Assembly: GCA_030549205.1 (NCBI GenBank)
Contig: JAUKTV010000010.1
Span: 992,001-1,056,000, forward strand
Reading direction: 5' to 3'
Source: Apiosordaria backusii
Lineage: Eukaryota; Ascomycota; Sordariomycetes; Sordariales; Lasiosphaeriaceae
Length of the DNA: 64,000 nucleotides
Shown: positions 11,244 to 21,380 of the stretch, piece by piece
Layout of the letters: each line of letters begins with the position of its first letter
Position numbering within the stretch: position 1 is the first letter of the stretch
Position numbers and translations under genes: made by a program
The notes under the pieces: generated by a model
The model's input: the letters and a program-made list of their open reading frames with translations, nothing else
Told to the model about the DNA's origin: nothing
The model's database searches: none

Positions 11244-12445
11244 ATGCGAGCAACACTGAGGTTCTTGGCCGACCTGCCCGTCTACGACGAGGAACAGCCC
11301 TACACCCTCTATGGCTTCCCCGAAGACGTCGGCCCGAAAACCAACTGCGTCTACGAAGACGTGCCCGGCATCGAAATCAACGACCTGCGCCACAGCAGCA
11401 CAACAGAGCAATTCCTCCTGCCAGCCTGCGGCTTCCAGCTTCACCGCCAGCCCTCCGCGTCCCGTCTCCGAGCTGACATGTTTGAAGACTTCAGGAACAG
11501 GCCCGAAGTCGGCGCGTACCTCGAAGAGACAACTCACCTTGCCATGCAGGCGCTAAACGCACCACGGGCCCTCTGTATCGACTGGCGAGTGCGTCTCCTC
11601 AAGGCTCTGGTTGGACTCTCCTGACAACACAACAGTTTCGCAGGTCAGGTTCGACGAGCGGCGTCAGGGATCAACTCGACGAAATCGGAAAGGCTCGTCA
11701 CAGAGCGCTTGCGCCGGCGGGGGTGATGCATTGTGGTCTGTTAACTTGTCCCTCTCCTCTGCTTTGGCCACCTCAAACTCTTTCTTTGATCAGAGTAACT
11801 AACACTCCCCCACCCCCCCCCGTTAAGATTACTCCTACCGCGGCGGCCTCACAACCCTGCAGAAACACCTCACGCCCGATGAGTTTCAAGACGTTCTGGG
11901 GGGAGGGGGAGGTTTAAAATCGTAAAGTAAGTCTGACTCGTTTGCTACATATCCATCTATCTTTCTAGCCCACCCAAGAAAAAGGAAAATACTTGTATGT
12001 GTGTTCGACGGCTAATCCTTCCTTGTTGTAAGTGTTTGGCGGGCGCTCAGCAGAGTCGAAAACACCCCGTTGGTCTTTTGTGATCGTCGGACTGTCAGGC
12101 TGGAGGATGCGTTGGAGCTGGACCAGGTTTCTCCCGCGCAGGTTGAACAGAGCATGGTGCTCAAGTATCGCGCGTCGCAGCGGTGGTTTTGGTTGTCTAG
12201 GCAGGATCCGGAGGAGGTGGTGCTTTTTACTTCTTGGGACTCGGTTAGAGGTGGGGATATTCTAGGTGAGTTTGTGAGGGTAGTACCGTCTGGGGAGTGT
12301 GATGAGTGGTCAGCTGAGTAATTTAGGGCATACACCGCATGGCGCGTTCGTCGAGGGCGAGGCGGGAGAAGGGTATGGCAAACCACGGGAGAGTGTGGAG
12401 GTCCGTCTGGTGGTGATGTGGCAACATGAGACTGCTGATACTTGA
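11244..12445 (+). pseudogene. CmcJ/NvfI-type oxygenase gene, frameshifted
   Basis: Member of the fungal CmcJ/NvfI (GA4-desaturase) family, Fe(II)/2-oxoglutarate-type oxygenases found in secondary metabolism. Exons can be followed at 11244-11588, 11636-11735, 11828-11926, 12033-12265 and 12327-12445. They carry in order the N-terminal FLADLPVYDEEQPYTL, CIDWRFRRSGS, APAGVMHCDYSYRGG, the NVWRALSRVENTPLVFCD block, RRTVRLEDALELDQV and a C-terminal GHTPHGAF then PRESVEVRLVV. All family blocks are present, but the frame breaks in exon 3 inside the G-rich run at about 11897-11912: the block before it and the KIVNVW block after it differ by one base. Two introns use AAG acceptors. Either the gene is dead or the G-run length is a sequencing error; if corrected it would make about 300 residues. 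An intact relative lies at 16321. Confidence 0.7.
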
Positions 12446-13021
12446 GATTGATTTGGCAGGCGCCAGGGTGAGCTGGGCGGGAATACACTTTCGGATGTGA
12501 CTGGCGTTGCTGAGGGGGGGGAAGCATGGGCGTGGGCACCTAATTATTTGTTTACATTGTGCAGGAGCACCCTCAGTGGCTCAGGGGTTCATTGTCTGGC
12601 TGTCATGGATTGCCGTCATCAAGGATAGTCATCAGCCGGCAAATGCTTCGCATCGAACCATCAAATAAGTTCATTATCCGGCGCCTTCATAACCAGCTCG
12701 CAAACAGTTACACTCCCCACAGGCAAAACCCCACTCCCAATTTCCCCCCTTCTAAAAGGATAAAGCGGCACCACCACCTTATATTTTTCCTTCCCCTCTT
12801 AGCTTAACCCCGTTATAAGACCTAACAACCTCGCTAAATCCCCCGACATCTCCAGCCTAACCTTACTCCCTAAGTTGGAAATCCAGAGCCATATAGAACC
12901 CTAACCCATATCGGGGGTAATACCCAAATAAGGAAATGGTAATGGCCAACTAAAGTTTTTCTGCATTTAATAGGTAGCGACGAATATGATTGCTGCCCGT
13001 TGTCTTTCCGTGCTCCTCTTC
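12446..13021. other. Convergent intergenic region, no gene seen
   Basis: Lies between the 3' ends of the broken oxygenase gene and HET gene 2. Pyrimidine-rich on the plus strand in the middle; nothing codable recognised. Confidence 0.5.
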
Positions 13022-15160
13022 TTACTGAAGAGTAATAGTCCTTCGCTTATGGGGATCAGTTATTACCTCCTCCCAGCCTTTCCGCGCTTTCATGTCACTT
13101 TCAAATCCCCTGGAGCTGGTTCGCGGGTACACCGCCATGCCTACTCTTTCTTGGTTGCCGGCGTGGCCGTCGGATGCGGGTCCCAGAATGAGGAATTGAA
13201 ACTCCCACTCGGGGTGGGCATAGAGACACAGAGCCAACGCCGGAACGGGCTTTTGCCACTGTTCTTTGTTGTAAAAGGTTTCTTCTTGAGCGCGGTAGAC
13301 GGATACTTGGCCGGACGAAGACGCTGACACTTTGAGATACGTGTCAGGCCAGAGCTCAGTCGTTTGGCCTGCGACGGTGACCTTTAGAATGTCCGTCTCT
13401 CTATCATCGCCAACAGCTCCGTCGTAAAGAATGAGAGCTTCGTGGAGGAATCCTTCGACCGTCAGAGCCGCGTGATGTATCTCCCCCTGTCTCAAAGTCA
13501 GTTGTCGGTATTGACATGGTCAGGAGATTTGCCATACCATCGGATCTAGACCCTTGGGCTTCAAAGTCCAATCCACGAGGGAAAGTCTGTCCTTTAATCC
13601 CTCTATTGTAAGGTATCTGTTCACCCGGCTATCCAGGGGACTAGCCACCGAAGCCCATGAAAACGACGGCGCCAGGTAGGTCTCCGGGCATGGCTCGGTC
13701 TTTGTCAAGTATGTAGCCCACCCCAAGCTTCGTGTGAGGGCTTTCAACCAAATACCTGCAACATAATCTGACCCTGTGTAGCTCTGAAGAAGCTTTGCCA
13801 GTCCGGCGATCGCAGGTAAACGATCCTTGGCGAAGGTGAACTGCTTGTAGGAGTAGTCTGCCAGTCTTACATGCCAAAATAACCACGGATCCCGTCGGAT
13901 ATCATCAAACGTGACCATGCCTTTTGTGCTTAGCCCTGTATCAACTCCTCGGCATTCACACGCCATCCCAGACTGGCAGAACCACTGGATCTCGTCGGTG
14001 GAAAATGCGACAATGCGCCGCGAAAGAGTTTCTTCCTGAAAGCACCAGCCTCTATCTTGCACTGGGTCGAGAGTGAAGTTGTAGTAGGCGCTTGAAGAGC
14101 GCTGTAAGACGTGAAGACCAATGTTCATTGTTGGCTGGGCAGTCATACTTATCGTACTGCCGCTTTTTTCATCAAGCCAGGCTCGGGTCGATCGTGGCAG
14201 TTGCCTTCTCGGAGCGAGGAAGCCGTCCTGCACTGAAGAAGCTGATAATGCAGCAATTGTGACGTACGCGTTGCTATACACCTGAGCCATCATGACGGCC
14301 TCCCGTTGCCAGTCTTCGGCGTCATCTTGCACGATGCACAGGGCGTCGATCCAAAGGTAGCCGACGCCAAGATTTCTCGCTATTGCTACAGCATCCTTGA
14401 GAGTTTGCGGTAGGATAGCAATGTCGAAGCCTGATTTTAGCCTCTCGAGATTACTCCTCACGGTCTTCAAGAAACCGGATCCGCCCCAGCAATAACTCAA
14501 TGCCGCGTAGCAAGTCTCTGTACCTGATATCTGCGGACGTTCATGGAGGTAAACAAGGCCTCTCATGTCACCAAGGTAGAGAAGACGAGTCGGGCAATAG
14601 AGCTTAGCTCCTCGTTCACAATTAGGATGGCTGCGTTCACATTCTTCAAGCCGTTCCTTGATGAAGGTGATGGCGGAAGGCGAACCAGGTTGTGGGCTGA
14701 TGTCGGGCAGATTCCGGGGCAAGCGAGGGTTGAAGTCACGGCCTAGTGACGGTTGTGAGCAAGCTGTTCAGTTGCAAATGAAACCGGAATCAAATAGTAG
14801 AGTACCTTGAAGAGTGAACACTTCCATAGGTTTCAGGCCGACTGACAGCACAAGTCCACCAGTATCAAGGTTCCAATGCAACCCTATCCAGGAATCCATG
14901 TCAAAGTCGTCATCTCCATCATCGGCAGCACGATTGGCATCGACGTTAGTGGCAGCTGGTGTTGCGGGAGCGATGCCGAGCTCGAATGCAGCATCGCACA
15001 AAAACCGACAGAAAGGGCAGTGGAGATACGAGCCTTGGCCCCGAATCAACACGGACGAGACGTCTTTGTAGTCCAGCCCATCCTGTAGTTCAAGGTCGTT
15101 GCATGTCTCACACTCGGCTGCAACGGCTTGTCGCGAAGTGAGGATAGTTGCGGTGTTCAT
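13022..15160 (-). CDS. HET-domain protein 2
   Basis: A second heterokaryon-incompatibility-type protein. Minus-strand exons 14806-15160, 13538-14742 and 13022-13486 (introns 63 and 51 bp) give 674 residues. The N-terminal exon has paired cysteines (CETCND and CPFC) that commonly precede the HET domain. The HET domain follows with AALSYCWGG near residue 199, GYLWIDALCIVQ, DWQREAVMMAQVYSNA and DGFLAPRRQLPRS. The C-terminal part includes a DRGWCFQEETLSRR segment typical of this subfamily, then a variable region. The long-domain architecture (zinc-like ribbon plus HET plus C-terminal extension) differs from HET gene 1, so the two are not a recent tandem duplication. The ATG at 15160 opens the first exon. 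Confidence 0.87.
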
Positions 15161-16320
15161 GGTGAACTAGAGCGGCGAAAGAGCGACTCTTGTTCAAAGC
15201 CGGGCCGTTGTGGTGCCAGGCTAGGCCCCACTGCAAATACCTCCCTTTGCTTACCTTATTATGCGGAGATGGAAAAAAGAAGCGGGGATCGCCTGCACGG
15301 GCTGCCGTCGGACCCGGTCAACAAACACTTCTTGCCGTCCGTCCAACCTGGCAAATCCGGAACGGCGGCATTTTCTCGGCCGGGAAACCGGATACCGTTG
15401 ATATCTGGTGATGAAACCCTTTCTTTCTTCCTTTTTCCGTGTTTTTCCCTGGCCTATATGGAATCCCCTTTTTCTAATTCAACCCTAGTTGTCGGGAAAT
15501 GATGACGTTGGCGTTGAACCTGGGCTTTGTTTTCTTCACCCTTTTTTCACCCCCTTTTTTCCCCGACGATGTGGCCCGTGCGTTAACCCAACTTTCCGGG
15601 TTAACCCTAACCTCGGCGTAACACGGCGAACACGACGTGGGCGGGCGATAATGACGACGGATTTTGGCATCGCCGTGAGCACTTTTGGGGAGTAGAGATC
15701 GCTTGTGGCTCGAGCGTTTATTTCGCGACCAATCATCGCGGACCGCTTCAATCATTTCGACCCGAGATGATTGGGGCATAACAGCAGGTAAGTTTTCACC
15801 ACCAAACATGTTCTCTACTTCAAAAGACTCTGGAGTCCTTGGACTGCGAGGTACGACGGTGTGTTGTGGCACCGAAGGAAGGCAAGTGTAGGGAACTATG
15901 CCCTGCAAAGGAGTGTGGTAAACCACCTAAACATTGACCAAGAGGAAGATCCGTTAGCGCAACAATCTCCTACAAGAACAGGAATCCGACTTTGGCATGT
16001 GAGGTATGTCACAAGCTGTGGTTGACAAGCGTTGTAACATCAAGTGTAGACTCAGCTCGCCACTAGCAGATATCAGCTCCCCACTTGCCCACGCTACTGC
16101 AACAAACCAATAAGTGACACTGCGCCTTACATGGTCTAGACCCCAACCTTGCTCCGTGCTCGCGCTCACCATCAGTGTCCGGAAATATACTACCTTATGC
16201 TTTCTTCCGTCGTCTCCAGGGCGATGTCTTTCACTTGAATGGTCCCTTTTAAGTGGAGAGACATCATCGCGTCGGTTTGCTCCCTCAGTAGCAGGCATAA
16301 TTCGTGGAATCGCAAATACC
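15161..16320. promoter_or_regulatory. Divergent promoter region, HET gene 2 and oxygenase gene
   Basis: About 1.16 kb shared upstream region for two divergently read genes. It contains a pyrimidine-rich tract near 15420-15560. No specific operator could be assigned. Confidence 0.45.
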
Positions 16321-17384
16321 ATGGCCGTCGCCGATCCTGTTCAGTCATGGATGTATTTCCTTCAGAGGGATCCCAAATTCGAAACGGAACGTGTCTATGA
16401 GCTCAGGCGCCAAAAGCCCACAAAAAAGGTTCCGCAGACGAATATGATCCTCGAGAAAGTCGAGGACATTCCGATCCACGATGTGCGTCCTCAGCTCGAA
16501 GAGTGCTCCTTTGACACCACCGGATTCTTTCTCCTCGACATGGACACAGGACTGGTGGCAGAGGACTTTGATGAGCGAAGCAAGGTCATGGCCGTCTTTC
16601 TCCCACAACTCGCGGCTGCAGTCAAGGAGAAACTCAACGCCAGTCGAGTGCAGATCTTTGACTATCAGCTTCGCAAACGTCACCAAGACTTTCCCATCAG
16701 CAACGGCGAGACTTACAGTCACAGACAGCCATCATGTCTTGCTCACGTTGGTAAGTTTGCTGTAGGGAAAAGTGTTGCGCAGATCTAACAGTCAACCTAC
16801 CTACCTAGATGCAACTCCGGGTGACATAGAGCGGCTCAGGCACGGTCTCAACAAAGGCAACTTTGAACGAGTCGATAACGTTCGCTGCCAGTTTGTCAAG
16901 TACGTCTCAGTCTTTCCACATCTTTTCATGCAGCAAGCTGACAGGCTTTTCCTCATAGCGCCTGGAAACCACTCAAGGGACCAACACGCGATTGGCCACT
17001 TGCTTTGTGCGACAATCGATCTGTTGATCCTGAGATAGACTTGAAGATCTGTGATCTTGTAGCTCCAGATGGCACCTCTGAGACGGCCTCGGTCCACCAC
17101 TCGCCAAAGCAACGATGGTGCTATGTTAGAGACCAGTTGCCGAATGAAATCTGGGTCTTTATGCAGTCGGACTCGAATGGCACTTCAGGTACAGGACTTT
17201 CATCTGCCCATGTTACCTTGCCTGCTCATACAGAACGAAGCACTGACTGACCCATGAAGGCGTTTCACACTCCTCGTTCCCTCATCCAGACACAAGTGAA
17301 CATGACCATTTGAGGGAGAGCATCGAAGTGAGAATGTTGGTGTTTTATGAAGAGGGAAAGGAGCCAGGCTCGGGCAAGCTTTGA
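16321..17384 (+). CDS. CmcJ/NvfI-family oxygenase-like protein
   Basis: Intact member of the same family as the broken gene at 11244. Exons 16321-16750, 16809-16899, 16959-17188 and 17260-17384 give 291 residues, normal for the family. Blocks seen: ECSFDTTGFFLLDMDT, IFDYQLRKR, the presumed metal segment CLAHVDATPGD, then FVNAWKPLKGPTRDWPLALCD, HSPKQRWCYVRDQ and SFPHPDT with RESIEVRMLVF at the end. Family members include tailoring oxygenases and desaturases of fungal secondary metabolism; the substrate is unknown here. No biosynthetic backbone gene lies next to it, so it may be an orphan. Sequence identity to the broken copy is only in motifs, so they are old paralogs. Confidence 0.85.
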
Positions 17385-17570
17385 AGTGATATTTGTGTTC
17401 TTTGCATCGTATCTACTCTTTTTACACATCCGTTCAGAGAGAGAGATTTCAATTTGGCACGCCCTGAAGAAACGAATTAGCGCCGCTACCTACCTTAGAC
17501 AACCTACCACATGGTGCTGTCAGAAACAGGCGTTACGGTTACTTTTGATTGCTTGTTAAACCATTTTTAA

Positions 17571-17690
17571 GGCCTATTGACGATTTTAAGAGACCTACTG
17601 ACCATCTTTAAACGTCTACCGATTATTTTTGAAGGCCAATTGACTATCCTGGGCTGTCTGTTAACTGTGTTTTGAGGCCCGTTCAGCACT
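17571..17690. repeat. Degenerate tandem repeat, about 20-22-nt unit
   Basis: Six diverged units follow each other, each opening with a form of GRCCTAYTGA and continuing with a T-rich half (ATTTTAAGA, CATCTTTAAAC, TATTTTTGAA, CTATCCTGGG, CTGTGTTTTGA). The same unit type reappears at 33124-33262. Divergence between units is high, so this is an old array. Confidence 0.6.
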
Positions 17691-17731
17691 TGCAGTATCG
17701 GTTCTTTTGTCTACAGCATGTTTGGAAACCT

Positions 17732-17741
17732 TAGGTACCTA
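17732..17741. repeat. TAGGTACCTA palindrome, copy 1
   Basis: Perfect 10-bp palindrome in noncoding DNA. Exact copies also occur at 25982, 48058 and 48333; chance predicts well under one in 64 kb. Confidence 0.6.
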
Positions 17742-18380
17742 TCATGCTAGCGCTCCCCATCCTAATCCTGAGATTGATGATGCCTGCAACTATCCCAACT
17801 CAATAATCCGTTCCAAGTATTTTGTGTACGCATGGCCAAATTCCCCATGAAAACTTGTCGGATTCGTCTCTGAAATCGGGAATGTTCGGTCATGGTACTC
17901 GGACCATTTTGACTATGGATAGGAACTATCTGTGATAGCACGAATCTAGGGTCGTGCATCACATGATTTTCTATCTCACTCACTGAAGAGGGTTAGATTT
18001 GTGTGATATTGGGGGCTGAATAGCTTTTCCGCTAGCGGCCCTCCATGAGAAGACTGGTCTGGAAGCGTGATTGGTGCAGACTTGGCGCTTCAGCTTGATG
18101 TCCCCTCGCAGCTCTAGCGCAAGAGTCTGGGCGAGGGTGCCAGCCAGCCACATAAGCTGGCTAACAACTTTGGGATATCCGAAAACGTTGCACAGCATCA
18201 TGAAGTATCTCAAGCGGGAGCGGAACCGGAGCTGGAAGAGTCTGGACCATCTGGACCCGGCCGGTCAGATGCTGAACATAAATTCCACAGTGGTTGTGAC
18301 TTGATCTCTCACCTCTCTTCTCATCCAGCATCCAAACACAAACACGAATCTCGTTTTCAACACTCGACCAGCTGCAGAAA

Positions 18381-18437
18381 GTAAGAAGCCGCCCCTTCTT
18401 ATCATCACACCAAACGCTGATCCAATCTACCCCATAG
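18381..18437 (+). other. Probable 5' UTR intron
   Basis: A GTAAGA donor after GCAGAAA, an internal GCTGAT branch-like site and a CCCATAG acceptor 5 bp before the ATG at 18443. Splicing would bring the leader close to the start codon. Not supported by transcript data. Confidence 0.45.
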
Positions 18438-18442
18438 ACATC

Positions 18443-19090
18443 ATGGCTGATTCCAACGAGCCCGCTCTTATCTGCCCTGAGCCCCCTGCGAAGGAGGGAG
18501 AGGTGATCATTGCCGGCCGCCCCTGGAACCAGACAGAGGCCACTCTATTCGACACTGAGGGCGAGAAGGACAACTCGACCGCTGACGGACCTGACCTGAT
18601 CTGCCCTGAACCTCCTGCCAAGGAGGGAGAGGTGATCATCGCCGGTAGGCCGTGGCGCAAGACCGAGACCACCCTCTTCGACACTGAGGCCAGTGCTGAG
18701 GGAGCTGATCTCATCTGCCCCGAGCCTCCCGCTAAGGAGGGGGAGGTCATTATCGCTGGTAGGCCTTGGAGGAAGACCGAGACAACACTTTTCGACACTG
18801 AGGATGGTGGCAAGGGCAACTCGGCCTCTGAGGCGGCTGACCTTATTTGTCCGGAGCCCCCGGCAAAGGAGGGCGAAGTGATCATTGCTGGCAGGCCTTG
18901 GCGGAAGACTGAGACCACGCTCTTTGACACTGAGACCAGTGCCGAGGGAGCTGAGCTCATCTGCCCTGAGCCTCCTGCAAAGGAGGGAGAAGTTATCATT
19001 GCTGGAAGGCCCTGGAGGAAGACTGAGACCACACTTTTCGATACCGCTGGAGAGAGCAATATGGCTTCCACTGAGAAGGAGGATTCATAG
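18443..19090 (+). CDS. Protein of five near-identical 30-residue repeats, unknown function
   Basis: A 215-residue, intronless, acidic, soluble-looking protein not recognised as any known family. It is almost wholly made of five repeats of about 30 residues at about 9-39, 52-82, 89-120, 134-164 and 172-201. The unit core runs ICPEPPAKEGEVIIAGRPW and continues RKTETTLFDTE. Linkers alternate long (12-13 residues, Gly/Asn/Ser-rich) and short (6-7 residues, with SAEGA), so repeats 2+3 and 4+5 form a larger duplicated pair. Each unit keeps exactly one Cys and one Trp. There is no signal peptide, membrane span or KR-type processing site. Codons differ between units at many third positions while the protein is conserved, which argues for selection or gene conversion on the protein. 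The first unit diverges most (WNQTEAT). Confidence 0.8.
   Translation: MADSNEPALICPEPPAKEGEVIIAGRPWNQTEATLFDTEGEKDNSTADGPDLICPEPPAKEGEVIIAGRPWRKTETTLFDTEASAEGADLICPEPPAKEGEVIIAGRPWRKTETTLFDTEDGGKGNSASEAADLICPEPPAKEGEVIIAGRPWRKTETTLFDTETSAEGAELICPEPPAKEGEVIIAGRPWRKTETTLFDTAGESNMASTEKEDS
18467..19045 (+). repeat. Five in-frame coding repeats
   Basis: Roughly 93-nt core units with alternating spacers of about 36-40 and 18-21 nt. Third-position changes are frequent between units (for example GAGCCCCCTGCG, GAACCTCCTGCC and GAGCCTCCCGCT for the same residues), so the array is not newly expanded. Confidence 0.8.
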
Positions 19091-19299
19091 AGGGAGAGGA
19101 TATGGATAGGGACATCTTGTAGTTAGCCTTTTGGAGGATCGGCTTTATTCAGTACATGCGTCGTGGTCTGTTGATTACCCTTTCGTACTCTGGTTGAAGA
19201 CCTCTATGATCCGAATCATTGTATACTCACCCTTAATAGCCAGCGCAGCACAAATACCCAAGCCCTTTCATCAAACAAAGCTTTACCACAGCCTCTCTA

Positions 19300-20013
19300 C
19301 TAAGTCCTCCCCACCGGCCTACACCCCCCCTCCCGCCTCTCACAACCCCCCGGACACTCCCTTTTCCTAAACTGCCACCCAAACAACCTCCCACTCTCCC
19401 CCCTCCCCACCCCCCCCAGCACAACCTCGGGATCCCTCCCCCTCATCCCCACCCCACTGAAAATAACCTCCTCACTCCCAATATCCAACTGCCCCCACCC
19501 AAACCCAATCAATTCCTCAATCGACACCCCGTAAACATACTCCCTAAACCCCGCCCACCTCACCGCAGCAGCGCACATCGGGCAGCTTTCGGCGTTGGTG
19601 TAGATACTCAGGTGCTGAAACGCGGCTAGCGACTCAGCGGGTGTCATGTTGTACCGAGGGGAGAGGAAGATGGAAGAGCAGTTGTTGATGGCGGCGATCT
19701 CCCCGTGCAGGGTTGGGTTGCCGGTGAGGGAGTTTTGGTTGGAGCCGGTGCAGATTAGGTCGCCGTGGGGGTTGGAGGTGGTGTGGTTCACGATGGCGGT
19801 GCCGAAGGGGGCGAAGGGGCAGGGGTGGTTGTTTAGGGAGAGGGTGTTGGACTTGTGGATCCAGTGTTCGCGGGTTGAGAGGGGGATGGTGTTGTTATTA
19901 CATTTTGGGGGGGTGGAGGATGAGGTTGTGACGGTATGGGCTGGAGAATGTATGCATGCTTTGACTGTTAGGATGAAGAGCAATATTGGAGCTAACATGG
20001 ACATGATTGACAT
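19300..20013 (-). CDS. Secreted nucleoside/guanine deaminase-like enzyme
   Basis: Zinc-dependent deaminase of the cytidine-deaminase fold, about 237 residues. Motifs are LHGEIAAINN (zinc ligand His and proton-shuttle Glu) and ESCPMCAAAVRWAG (two Cys ligands), followed by YVYGVSIEELIGFGWGQLD. The order and spacing fit the guanine/adenosine-type CMP-dCMP family rather than free cytidine deaminase. The N-terminus MSIMSMLAPILLFILTVKAC is a good signal peptide, with CPFAPFGTAIVNHT behind it, so the enzyme is probably secreted or luminal. The frame extends upstream but opens there only with GTG; I take the ATG at 20013 (19998 is an alternative). The C-terminal tail is Gly/Arg-rich and may be imprecise. 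Substrate unproven. Confidence 0.75.
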   Translation of the reverse strand: MSIMSMLAPILLFILTVKACIHSPAHTVTTSSSTPPKCNNNTIPLSTREHWIHKSNTLSLNNHPCPFAPFGTAIVNHTTSNPHGDLICTGSNQNSLTGNPTLHGEIAAINNCSSIFLSPRYNMTPAESLAAFQHLSIYTNAESCPMCAAAVRWAGFREYVYGVSIEELIGFGWGQLDIGSEEVIFSGVGMRGRDPEVVLGGVGRGESGRLFGWQFRKRECPGGCERREGGCRPVGRT

Positions 20014-20345
20014 GATGGAGTGTTTGGTGAGTATGGGGCAGAAACCTGGAATTGATGATGAAAAAGCGGTGGTGATGGGGATTGTTAGCGATGAATCGTT
20101 GTTAGAAAGTTGTGGCCTGGCTGGAACGCTGACATCATCGTCTGGAATCGACGAAAATTCACGACAGCGCCCAGGTTTCACAAACTAACCAGCTACCGAC
20201 TTGCTATGATCAGCAAAGGGGTAATTGTCATTGAAAGAAAGCCATCTGTGTTCTATTAACAAATAAATATGTACCTTAGGTCCGCACTCTGTTCTGTTTT
20301 CCGAGTCCTTGTCCAGGTCAACCAGTCTATGTGTCCTGTCCTGTG

Positions 20346-21380
20346 CTATTGGAACGTACCCGGCTTCCCAACCGGCGGATTCCCATGTGAGCTGCCAAGC
20401 TCTCTTGGAGCAATTTCAGGTCCAGGAGCTTCCACTCTGCCATGTATGTCCCAGCGAGCACCGCTCAATTCAACTGGCGCATTGCTGTAGCCCAGCTCGT
20501 ATGGTGTAGCCTGAGGCTCCTTCATAGCCGGATTCCACTGCTGGGCGGCATTCGTGCCCGGTTGCCCGGCATAATAATGGTTCATTTGTTTCATTTGATC
20601 GTCGGTGCCGGGGGTAGCGTATCCAGGCGGAGGTGAGCCTTTTCCGACGGAAGAATACTCGATGTTCGGGTCGGGGGTGGCTGCTCCACGCCGCTTCATC
20701 CTCCACAGCAAGAAAGCACCAACCACGATGGCGATGACCACCGCGGCAGCACCAACCGCCACGCCCGCTATCGCCCCTGTGGACATGCCCCCGCCGGAAG
20801 ACTCCTCGGAGCCGGCCGTAGGGCTTGGTCTGCGGTCCGAGGGCAGGTCTGAGATTTTCCAAGCGAGCTGAATCATGGGCGCATAAATATATGCCTGGCT
20901 CCAATTTTCGGCGGGAAGCGTCATGGTCGCAAGGTTGATCGTTGTTCCGCTGTCGCAATGATACGTCTCGATGGCGGTCGTTCTGGCGTTCGCGATGCAG
21001 GTCTGGCCGTTCTGGTTGTGGCACACATAGCCGTCGGGGCAGCAGCCGACAAAGGTTTCTTCGGGTTCCATTTTGAACTGAACCCGCCAGCCCTGCGAGG
21101 TCGCGCTGGCAGTGCATGCCGAGGTGTAGCCTTGCGGGCACTCCAGGCCGGGAGAGTAGAACCCCCAGCCATAGAAGGCTGAGTTTGCCTTCGGGGCACC
21201 TGCAGTTCTCGGAGGCCAGCAGTCCGGATTATCTTGCATGGCTGTAGGAGCGCATGTCTGACCACGCCAGACTATGTTGAAATTGCTGACCGCGGCTGGT
21301 GTCTGGCACGATGGAGGGGGGGTGAAGGTGGTCGTGAGGTCACCGAGGACTTTTCGTTGTAGAGCAGTCAATACTGCCAT
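20346..21380 (-). CDS. Cys-rich single-span membrane protein
   Basis: Intronless, 344 residues. Residues about 25-145 form an extracellular-type Cys-rich domain with CPQGYTSAC, CCPDGYVC and HCDSGTTINL. A Ser/Gly/Pro spacer follows, then one strong transmembrane helix at about 203-227 (AIAGVAVGAAAVVIAIVVG) with a basic stop-transfer WRMKRRG. A cytosolic tail rich in Pro, Gly, Gln and Tyr follows to the end. No cleavable signal peptide is evident, so the helix may act as signal anchor or an upstream exon was missed. The plan is that of fungal wall-sensor or mucin-like proteins common in Sordariomycetes, but no named domain was recognised. Confidence 0.75.
   Translation of the reverse strand: MAVLTALQRKVLGDLTTTFTPPPSCQTPAAVSNFNIVWRGQTCAPTAMQDNPDCWPPRTAGAPKANSAFYGWGFYSPGLECPQGYTSACTASATSQGWRVQFKMEPEETFVGCCPDGYVCHNQNGQTCIANARTTAIETYHCDSGTTINLATMTLPAENWSQAYIYAPMIQLAWKISDLPSDRRPSPTAGSEESSGGGMSTGAIAGVAVGAAAVVIAIVVGAFLLWRMKRRGAATPDPNIEYSSVGKGSPPPGYATPGTDDQMKQMNHYYAGQPGTNAAQQWNPAMKEPQATPYELGYSNAPVELSGARWDIHGRVEAPGPEIAPRELGSSHGNPPVGKPGTFQ

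Larger units (their letters stand above)
17385..18442. other. Intergenic region with degenerate tandem repeat and 5' leader of the repeat-protein gene
   Basis: No gene recognised before 18443. It holds the 20-22-nt degenerate tandem repeat at 17571-17690, one copy of the decamer palindrome at 17732, and the likely 5' UTR intron of the next gene. Confidence 0.55.

Noticed and set aside
15596..15620. TTAACCCTAACC resembling telomere repeat
   Set aside because: Only one and a half units, not tandem.
18427..19071. 214-codon minus-strand frame with its own repeats
   Set aside because: Antisense mirror of the five-repeat protein; the plus frame has the ATG context, leader intron and third-position variation of a true gene.
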